A stretch of DNA of 56,583 nt from the NCBI RefSeq assembly GCF_028682175.1, contig NZ_JANHKS010000037.1:1-56583 (forward strand), written 5' to 3'. A model generated the notes under the pieces. It was not told the DNA's origin, made no database searches, and saw only the letters and a program-made list of their open reading frames with translations. This stretch comes from Pseudomonas putida. Lineage in GTDB: Bacteria > Pseudomonadota > Gammaproteobacteria > Pseudomonadales > Pseudomonadaceae. The translations under genes and the position numbers were made by a program. Position 1 is the first letter of the stretch; every line of letters starts with the position of its first letter. Below are positions 27,192 to 33,548 of the stretch, piece after piece.

Positions 27192-27772
27192 GCCTGCGCC
27201 GCTTGATGTGTGTCGGCGCGTTGACGATGGCGACGTGCTGGCTTGCCGCCTGCGCAGAAACCCCGCAAGGCGAGTCGATGGCGCCACGAACCGAAGATCA
27301 CGTGGACCTCAAACGCTATCAGGGCACCTGGTATGAGCTGGCACGCATGCCGATGTTCTTCCAGCGCAACTGCGCGCAGTCCGAAGCGCACTACAAGCTC
27401 AAGCCTGATGGCAACATCGGCGTGACCAACCGCTGCCGCACCACCGAAGGCAAGTGGGAGGAAGCCACCGGCACGGCCTCGCCGCAGGTCGAGGGCAAGA
27501 CCGACAAACTGTGGGTGGTGTTCGACAACTGGTTCTCGCGCCTGCTGCCGGGCGTTGCCAAGGGCAACTACTGGGTGCTGTACGTCAGCGACGACTACAA
27601 GCAGGCCATCGTCGGCAACCCGAACCGCAAGTACCTGTGGCTGCTGTCGCGCACCGCCCATGTGAGCGAGTCGATCCGCAATGAGATGCTGATGAAAGCC
27701 CAGCAGCAAGGCTACGACACGACTCGGCTGATCTGGCGGGTGGAGGACTCGAAGATCGCTGCGCCGCAGTGA
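27188..27772 (+). CDS. Lipocalin family lipoprotein (Blc-like)
   Basis: A 194-residue protein with a lipoprotein signal (WLAAC) and a lipocalin domain. The signature GTWYELARMPMFFQRNC and the later NYWVLYVSDDYKQAIVG and WLLSRTA blocks are those of bacterial Blc. Blc proteins are outer-membrane lipocalins that bind lysophospholipids or fatty acids. It overlaps the small lipoprotein gene upstream (ATGA), so the pair forms a two-gene operon. Confidence 0.93.
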   Translation: MSLRRLMCVGALTMATCWLAACAETPQGESMAPRTEDHVDLKRYQGTWYELARMPMFFQRNCAQSEAHYKLKPDGNIGVTNRCRTTEGKWEEATGTASPQVEGKTDKLWVVFDNWFSRLLPGVAKGNYWVLYVSDDYKQAIVGNPNRKYLWLLSRTAHVSESIRNEMLMKAQQQGYDTTRLIWRVEDSKIAAPQ

Positions 27773-27779
27773 TCATCGC

Positions 27780-27867
27780 TGTAGGAGCGCGCTTGCCCGC
27801 GATGGCGGTGTGTCAGACCTGATGTAATACCTGACACACCGCTGTCGCGGGCAAGCGCGCTCCTACA
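27780..27867. repeat. Family-C REPIN (C2)
   Basis: Inverted family-C arms (TGTAGGAGCGCGCTTGCCCG) lie between the lipocalin gene and the convergent hutF. The inner part also pairs (GTGTGTCAG with CTGACACAC). Confidence 0.93.
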
Positions 27868-27874
27868 GATCGGG

Positions 27875-29239
27875 CTAACCCAACAACTCGCGCAACACCT
27901 GCGCGAACGCCTGGCGGCTTTGTTCTTCGTCGGCGTGGCGCCCTTCACGGATCACCCAGCGTCCGTTGACCATCACTTCACGCACCTGACGATCACCGCC
28001 GGCAAACAGCCAGCGGTTGAGGATCGCATCCCCCGACGCCGTGGCCAGGTACGGATCGTTGCCGTCGAGCACCAGCCAGTCCGCGCGTTTGCCAATTTCC
28101 AGCGCACCGATCGGCTGGCCCATGGCCTGAGCACCGCCGAGCAAGGCGGCGTCATACAGTGTGCGGCCGACCATCGGCTGATCGGCGCGATACAGCCGGT
28201 TGCGGCGCTCATCGCGCAGGCGCTGGCCGTATTCCAGCCAGCGCAGTTCTTCGACGACACTCAAGGAAACGTGGCTGTCCGAGCCGATCCCCCAGCGTCC
28301 GCCCTGGGCGATGTAATCCACCGCTGGGAAGATGCCGTCACCCAGGTTGGCCTCGGTGGTCAGGCACAGGCCCGCCACCGCGCGGCTCCTGGCCATGGCC
28401 GCGACTTCATCGGGTTCGGCGTGAGTCGCGTGCACAAGACACCAGCGCTCGTCGACATCGACGTTCTGGTAAAGCCACTGCAATGGACGCAGGCCGCTCC
28501 AGGCCAGGCAGTCGTCCACTTCCTTCTGCTGTTCGGCAATGTGGATGTGCACCGGGCACTGCTTGTCGCTAGCGGCCAGCACTTCGCTGATCTGCTGCGG
28601 GGTCACGGCGCGCAGCGAATGCAGGCACAGGCCCAGCGCCTGGGCCGGTTGCGCGGCGACAAGCGGCTTGAGGCGCGATTGCAGTTCCAGGTAACTCTCG
28701 GTGCTGTTGATGAACCGACGCTGCCCTTCGTTCGGCGCCAGCCCGCCAAAGCCCGAGTGGGTGTAGAGCACCGGCAGCAGGGTCATGCCGATTCCGACCG
28801 AACTGGCGGCCTGGCTGACCTGCAGCGCCAGCTCCGCCGGGTTCGCGTAGGGCTTGCCGCTGGTGTCGTGATGCACATAGTGGAACTCGGCCACCGAGGT
28901 GAACCCGCCCTTGAGCATCTCGATGTACAGCTGCCGGGCGATCACGCCCAGTTGCTGCGGGCTGATCTGCCCGACCAGGCGGTACATCAGGTCGCGCCAG
29001 GTCCAGAAGCTGTCGTTCGGGTTACCCGCCACTTCGGCCAGCCCCGCCATCGCCCGCTGGAATGCGTGGGAGTGCAAGTTGGGCATGCCCGGCACCACCG
29101 GACCGTTCATCAGTTCGGCGCCCTGACGCTCGGCATCGGCCTGGACTTTGGTCAGCAGGCCATCGGCGCCGACCTCAAAACGTACGTTGTTGGCCCAGCC
29201 AGCAGGCAGTAACGCACGTTCGGCAAAAAAAACGGACAT
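27875..29239 (-). CDS. hutF: HutF, formimidoylglutamate deiminase
   Basis: A 454-residue amidohydrolase that deiminates N-formimidoyl-L-glutamate to N-formyl-L-glutamate and ammonia, step 4 of the five-step histidine degradation route. The metal-binding HxH appears in MPNLHSHAFQRAM, with later histidines in HIHIAEQ and the Asp in GIGSDSHVSLS. It is transcribed away from hutC. The shared gap contains a HutC-like palindrome, so it is probably repressed by HutC. Confidence 0.96.
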   Translation of the reverse strand: MSVFFAERALLPAGWANNVRFEVGADGLLTKVQADAERQGAELMNGPVVPGMPNLHSHAFQRAMAGLAEVAGNPNDSFWTWRDLMYRLVGQISPQQLGVIARQLYIEMLKGGFTSVAEFHYVHHDTSGKPYANPAELALQVSQAASSVGIGMTLLPVLYTHSGFGGLAPNEGQRRFINSTESYLELQSRLKPLVAAQPAQALGLCLHSLRAVTPQQISEVLAASDKQCPVHIHIAEQQKEVDDCLAWSGLRPLQWLYQNVDVDERWCLVHATHAEPDEVAAMARSRAVAGLCLTTEANLGDGIFPAVDYIAQGGRWGIGSDSHVSLSVVEELRWLEYGQRLRDERRNRLYRADQPMVGRTLYDAALLGGAQAMGQPIGALEIGKRADWLVLDGNDPYLATASGDAILNRWLFAGGDRQVREVMVNGRWVIREGRHADEEQSRQAFAQVLRELLG

Positions 29240-29264
29240 AACCTCGCACCCCTCGCGTGAAATT

Positions 29265-29282
29265 GTCTATACATATACAGAC
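29265..29282. promoter_or_regulatory. Candidate HutC operator between hutF and hutC
   Basis: GTCTATACATATACAGAC is an imperfect palindrome (14 of 18 positions symmetric) with the TAT/ATA-rich centre seen in HutC-subfamily GntR sites. It sits 26-43 bases upstream of the hutF start codon, in the divergent gap. It is a weaker match than the hutU site at 33390-33403. Confidence 0.5.
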
Positions 29283-29397
29283 GTTTGCCTGCCCGGTAAA
29301 CTGCTCCACGCTTGTCGGCACCCGCATTAATGGTTAGCGTGGTGCCTGTTCGTACTTCGTTACCTTTGATTCATCACGTCAAAACAAGGATTTTTCT

Positions 29398-30147
29398 GTG
29401 CCGACTCCGCCTGCCTCCTCTCCGCTGGCCGCCCAGATGGGTGAAAGTCCGGCGCCGTTGTACGCCAGGGTGAAGCAAATGATCACCCAGCAGATCCAGA
29501 ACGGTACCTGGCCGCCACACCACCGCGTACCGTCCGAAAGCGAGCTGGTGACCCAGCTTGGCTTCAGCCGCATGACCATCAACCGCGCCCTGCGTGAAAT
29601 GACCGCAGAAGGCCTTTTGGTGCGCATGCAAGGTGTAGGCACATTCGTCGCCGAGCCCAAGACTCAATCCGCGCTGTTTGAAGTCCACAACATCGCCGAC
29701 GAAATTTCCGCTCGCGGTCACACCCACACCTGCCAGGTGATTACCCTCTGCGAAGAGGCCGCAGGCTCCGAGCGCGCCCTGGCGCTGGACATGCGCGAGG
29801 GCCAGCGGGTGTTTCATTCGCTGATCGTGCATTTCGAGAACGGCCTTCCCGTGCAAATCGAGGACCGCTTCGTCAACGCACTGGTCGCCCCGGAATACTT
29901 GCAACAGGATTTCACCAAGCAGACGCCCTACGCCTACCTCAACCAGGTGGCGCCGCTGACCGAAGGTGAGCACGTGGTCGAGGCGATTCTTGCCGAAGAC
30001 GACGAATGCAAGCTGCTGCAGATCGAAAAGGGCGAACCCTGCCTGCTGATCCGTCGCCGCACCTGGTCGGGCCGTCAGCCCGTGACCGCCGCCCGCCTGA
30101 TTCACCCCGGCTCACGCCATCGCCTGGAAGGACGTTTCACCAAATGA
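29398..30147 (+). CDS. hutC: HutC, GntR-family histidine utilisation repressor
   Basis: A 249-residue repressor with an N-terminal winged helix (about residues 18-88; VPSESELVTQLGFSRMTINRALREM) and a C-terminal UTRA ligand domain. In Pseudomonas HutC responds to urocanate and represses hut genes. It starts with GTG at 29398, preceded by AAGGA 8 bases upstream. Its stop overlaps hutD (ATGA). It is divergent from hutF. Confidence 0.96.
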   Translation: MPTPPASSPLAAQMGESPAPLYARVKQMITQQIQNGTWPPHHRVPSESELVTQLGFSRMTINRALREMTAEGLLVRMQGVGTFVAEPKTQSALFEVHNIADEISARGHTHTCQVITLCEEAAGSERALALDMREGQRVFHSLIVHFENGLPVQIEDRFVNALVAPEYLQQDFTKQTPYAYLNQVAPLTEGEHVVEAILAEDDECKLLQIEKGEPCLLIRRRTWSGRQPVTAARLIHPGSRHRLEGRFTK

Positions 30148-30737
30148 CCCAACTGACTCTGCTGCGCGCCGTCAATTACCCACGCATGCCCTGGAAGAAC
30201 GGTGGCGGCAGCACCGAGGAAATCACCCGCGACGCGGGAGAAGGCCTGGACGGTTTCGGCTGGCGCCTGTCGATTGCCGATATCGGTGAGTCGGGCGGGT
30301 TTTCTGTGTTCGACGGTTACTTGCGCATCATCACCGTGCTGCAGGGCGCGGGCATGACGCTGAACATCGACGGCCAGGACAGTGAGGCGCTGCTGCCTTC
30401 CGATCCGTTTGCGTTCAGCGGTGACAGCCAGGTGTCGTGCACCCTGCTCGACGGTCCGATCCGCGACTTCAACCTGATCTACTCCCCGGCCCGCTACCGA
30501 GCCCGGTTGCAGTGGATCGATGTGATGCAGCCGCAGCGTTTCTTCAGTTCGGCCAATGTGTTCCTGGTGTTCAGCGCCGCTGAGCAGATGGCCGCCAACG
30601 TGGCTGAACACCCGCCGCAGTTGCTGGACCGCCATGATTGCCTGCAACTGGACAATGCCGAGGGGTCGTTGCTGGAAGTGGTGCTGTATGCGCCCCGGGC
30701 GAGCCGCTGCTGCGTGATCGAACTGACCGCAGTCTAA
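30144..30737 (+). CDS. hutD: HutD family protein
   Basis: A 197-residue cupin-like protein. The start MTQLTLLRAVNYPRMPWKNG with GGGSTEEITRD is the HutD family signature. In P. fluorescens HutD has been described as a limiter of hut expression, probably by binding a pathway intermediate such as urocanate; that is from memory, not from this sequence. The ATG overlaps the hutC stop, which fixes the start even though the frame is open further upstream. Confidence 0.94.
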   Translation: MTQLTLLRAVNYPRMPWKNGGGSTEEITRDAGEGLDGFGWRLSIADIGESGGFSVFDGYLRIITVLQGAGMTLNIDGQDSEALLPSDPFAFSGDSQVSCTLLDGPIRDFNLIYSPARYRARLQWIDVMQPQRFFSSANVFLVFSAAEQMAANVAEHPPQLLDRHDCLQLDNAEGSLLEVVLYAPRASRCCVIELTAV

Positions 30738-30757
30738 CGAACGGACGCCGCTCCGGT

Positions 30758-30917
30758 TTCTGCCCGAAGGGCGTAGGAGCGTAGCTTGCTCGCGATCTGG
30801 CGCGCAGCGGCAGTAGAGGCTGCTGATGCGGTGGATCAGATGTAACCGGTTCTCTGGTTCTGCTGCCGGTTCCCGGCAGATCGCGAGCAAGCTACGCTCC
30901 TACGCCTTCGGCAGAAG
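30758..30917. repeat. Family-D long REPIN
   Basis: Arms of the CGTAGGAGCGTAGCTTGCTC type, extended outward by TTCTGCCCGAAGG and CCTTCGGCAGAAG, enclose a loop of about 75 bases. It is the only member of this family in the window. It separates hutD from nhaA and may end the hutCD transcript. Confidence 0.9.
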
Positions 30918-30983
30918 CAGTCAGCGATAGCCCGCTGGCATCTGTGTTAATTTGCGCCCTTTGCCACGCTCACAAGGACGCGC

Positions 30984-32156
30984 ATGACAACGCCCATCAA
31001 CAACACCGAAACCCCGCGCGCCCTCGCCATCCTGACCCGTTTCCTCGCTTCGGAATCCGCTGGCGGCATCGTGCTGATGGGGGCGGCGTTGGCGGCGATC
31101 ATCGTTGCCAACTCGCCTATGGCGCCCTTCTACTTCGCGGCGTTGCACAGCGTGTGGGGTGGTTTGTCGGTCGAGTTGTGGATCAACGACGGGCTGATGG
31201 CGATCTTCTTCCTGATGGTCGGACTGGAAATCAAACGCGAAGTGCTGGCCGGCGGCCTTTCCAGTTGGGGTCAGCGCGCCTTGCCCGGTTTCGCGGCAGC
31301 AGGCGGGATGCTGGTGCCGGCATTGATCTATGTCGCGATCAATTCAGGTCATGCCGAAACCCTCAGTGGCTGGGCGATCCCGGCCGCCACTGACATCGCC
31401 TTTGCCCTGGGCGTGCTGTCGTTGCTGGGCAAACGCGTGCCGACCTCGCTGAAAGTCTTCCTCGCCGCACTGGCGATTCTCGACGACCTGGGCGCCGTGT
31501 CCATCATCGCGCTGTTCTACAGCACCGGCCTGAACCTGCCGATGCTCGGCGCATCCTTCGCCACCCTTGCAGTGCTGGTGATCCTCAACCGCAGCGGCGT
31601 TCAGCGCCTATTGCCGTACCTGGTGCTGGGCCTGTTGCTGTGGTTCTTCGTATTGCAATCGGGGGTACACGCAACACTGGCCGGCGTGGCGCTGGCGCTG
31701 TGCATTCCGCTGGGCACCCGCCAGGAAGAGGCGCGGTCGCCGCTGCTGTTCCTCGAAGAAAAGATGCACTACTGGGTGGCCTTCGCCGTGGTCCCGGTGT
31801 TCGGCTTTGCCAACGCGGGCGTCTCGCTCTCGGGCATCACGCTGGGCAATCTGGTGGATCCGGTGCCGCTGGGCGTCGCCCTCGGGCTGTTCATCGGCAA
31901 GCAGGTCGGGGTGTTCCTCGCTGCGGCCCTGGCGATCCGCTCGGGCCTGGCGACGCTGCCCGAGAACAGCAACTGGACGCAGATGTACGGCGTGGCGCTG
32001 CTGTGCGGCATCGGCTTCACCATGAGCCTGTTCATCGGCAACCTGGCCTTCCCGGGCGCGCCGCATCTGATCGACGAAGTGAAAGTCGGCGTGTTGCTGG
32101 GTTCGATCCTTTCGGCCATCGCCGGGGTGTTGTTGTTGCGTAGCCGGTTCACCTGA
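30984..32156 (+). CDS. nhaA: NhaA, Na+/H+ antiporter
   Basis: A 390-residue inner-membrane antiporter with about 12 helices. The essential aspartate pair is present in LAILDDLGAVSIIALF, and the family blocks GLEIKREVLAG and WAIPAATDIAFALGVLSLLG are intact. It exchanges sodium or lithium for protons at alkaline pH. It sits inside the hut region, between hutD and hutU, without an obvious role in histidine use. Confidence 0.96.
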   Translation: MTTPINNTETPRALAILTRFLASESAGGIVLMGAALAAIIVANSPMAPFYFAALHSVWGGLSVELWINDGLMAIFFLMVGLEIKREVLAGGLSSWGQRALPGFAAAGGMLVPALIYVAINSGHAETLSGWAIPAATDIAFALGVLSLLGKRVPTSLKVFLAALAILDDLGAVSIIALFYSTGLNLPMLGASFATLAVLVILNRSGVQRLLPYLVLGLLLWFFVLQSGVHATLAGVALALCIPLGTRQEEARSPLLFLEEKMHYWVAFAVVPVFGFANAGVSLSGITLGNLVDPVPLGVALGLFIGKQVGVFLAAALAIRSGLATLPENSNWTQMYGVALLCGIGFTMSLFIGNLAFPGAPHLIDEVKVGVLLGSILSAIAGVLLLRSRFT

Positions 32157-32193
32157 CCCGCCTCGACGCACCCCAACCTGACGGGCGCCGCCC

Positions 32194-32284
32194 CGTAGCA
32201 GCACGGCTTGCCGGCGGGAGCGGTGTATCTGTCACGGATGTGTCGACTGACACACCGCTCCCGCCGGCAAGCCGCGCTGCTACA
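32194..32284. repeat. Family-A REPIN (A6)
   Basis: Paired family-A arms follow nhaA. The loop, read on the opposite strand, differs at only about 3 positions from the loop at 16434-16524. Confidence 0.93.
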
Positions 32285-32456
32285 AGAGCAGAGATGCGGC
32301 CTACCGCCCAATGACCTCCCGTGCGTCGTATCCAAGTGTTTGATCCTTGTACGGCCAGCTATTCTCATCCCCAGACGAGACAAAAAACCGGGCGCCATTG
32401 CTACCAGTGAGTTCCCGGATCAAGCGCGGCGCGGTCGCGCTCTGGGGATGCAGCGC

Positions 32457-33173
32457 ATGAACAAGAAATCAGACATCACACCCGAACACGACGTGCAGAT
32501 CCTGGCGGGTGAGTACGTATTGGGCACGCTCTCGCCCGAACGCCGGGCCGAGGTGCAGCAACGCATGACTCAGGACCCGGCACTGCGCCGGGCCATTCAG
32601 GGTTGGGAAGCGCGCCTGCTGGCCATGACCGATGTGGCAGCCGAACCACCGGAGCCCTCGCCTGCCTTGTGGCAACGCCTCGGCAGCCTGACCCGCGCGC
32701 CACGAGGCAAACGCAAGAAGGGCGCACGCTGGCACAGCAGCCTCGGCTTCTGGCGCAAACTGGCGATCTGCGCTTCCATTGCCGCGATCCTCTTCGGGAC
32801 TCAGTTACTCACCCAGGTGACCCCGACCGCCAAACCGTCCTGGGTGGCGCTTCTTTCCACCCCCGAAGAAAAAACGCCCGGCTGGGTGATCCAGATCAGC
32901 GATGCCCGTGAGGTGCAGCTCATTCCGCTGGGCGCCACTCAAATTCCTGAAGACAAGCTGCTGCAATTCTGGACCGACACCGGCGATCAACGCGGGCTCG
33001 TCTCCCTGGGCCGGGTGAAACCGGGCGAAGTGTTGAAAGTCAGGCTGAACAACTTGCCTGCGCTGCATCCCGATCAGGTGTTCGAGCTGACGCTGGAAAA
33101 TGCCGGCGGCCCGATTGCGGCCAAACCGAGCGGGCCGATCCAGTTCATCGGGCGCACGGTGAAGGTAATCTGA
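32457..33173 (+). CDS. RskA-type anti-sigma factor, orphan
   Basis: A 238-residue single-pass membrane protein. The N-terminal cytoplasmic part begins MNKKSDITPEHDVQILAGEYVLGTL, the form typical of zinc-free anti-sigma-K-like domains. One membrane helix lies at about 101-119, and a periplasmic RskA C-terminal domain at about 125-238 ends in PSGPIQFIGRTVKV. Such proteins hold an extracytoplasmic-function sigma factor until a signal releases it, and the sigma gene is normally adjacent. None is present here. The frame is open upstream to 32208, but that part reads through a REPIN; an ATG at 32448 is an alternative start. Confidence 0.87.
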   Translation: MNKKSDITPEHDVQILAGEYVLGTLSPERRAEVQQRMTQDPALRRAIQGWEARLLAMTDVAAEPPEPSPALWQRLGSLTRAPRGKRKKGARWHSSLGFWRKLAICASIAAILFGTQLLTQVTPTAKPSWVALLSTPEEKTPGWVIQISDAREVQLIPLGATQIPEDKLLQFWTDTGDQRGLVSLGRVKPGEVLKVRLNNLPALHPDQVFELTLENAGGPIAAKPSGPIQFIGRTVKVI

Positions 33174-33179
33174 CCCCAT

Positions 33180-33201
33180 GGCCGGTGGACCCACACCGGC
33201 C
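33180..33201 (+). terminator. Hairpin after the anti-sigma gene
   Basis: GGCCGGTG pairs with CACCGGCC around a 6-base loop, 7 bases after the stop codon. No T-run follows, so termination is uncertain. Confidence 0.45.
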
Positions 33202-33213
33202 AGTTCCAGCAGT

Positions 33214-33278
33214 TGTTACCAATTGCACCGCCGTGGGGCGCGCGCACCCAAAAGTAACAATTCCCGTCTCCGTGTAAC
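33214..33278. promoter_or_regulatory. Candidate CbrB enhancer sites upstream of hutU
   Basis: TGTTAC (33214-33219) and GTAACA (33254-33259) form a spaced inverted pair, with a further GTAAC at 33274-33278. These resemble the TGTTAC/GTAACA subsites I recall for the sigma-54 activator CbrB, which drives hut expression in Pseudomonas. They lie roughly 110-180 bases upstream of the predicted start site, a normal enhancer distance. Confidence 0.45.
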
Positions 33279-33368
33279 GCCTCTCGAAACACTTCCTGCC
33301 CGGACTGACATTTTCCCAAGCCCCACCCCGCAAGGCCTCGAAAGCTTTTGCACGGTCTGCCCGACGAG

Positions 33369-33385
33369 TTGGCCCCTTGGTTGCA
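33369..33385 (+). promoter_or_regulatory. Sigma-54 (-24/-12) promoter of the hutU operon
   Basis: TTGGCCCCTTGGTTGCA has the invariant GG and GC separated by exactly 10 bases and ends in TTGCA. The predicted start site, about 12 bases after the GC, is near 33396. This falls inside the HutC-type operator at 33390-33403 and gives a leader of about 150 bases. Confidence 0.75.
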
Positions 33386-33389
33386 TATG

Positions 33390-33403
33390 CTTGTATGTAC
33401 AAG
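33390..33403. promoter_or_regulatory. HutC operator of the hutU operon
   Basis: CTTGTATGTACAAG is palindromic except for the central two bases and has the TGTA-N2-TACA core associated with Pseudomonas HutC. It directly follows the -12 element and covers the predicted transcription start, so bound HutC would block sigma-54 RNA polymerase. Confidence 0.8.
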
Positions 33404-33548
33404 TAAATATGAGTATGCAAGAGTATGTCAGTGCCCCGTTTCGATTCATGGACAACGGCGCCTGATCTGCCACACCCATATTCCGCCTGTTCGACACAGG
33501 CACCGTCAGCCCAGTGCCTGGGCCGGATTGACTACCGAGGATCGTTAC

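Noticed and set aside
32208..32456. Upstream extension of the anti-sigma reading frame
   Set aside because: It would begin inside a REPIN arm. The family N-terminus starts at 32457 (or at 32448).
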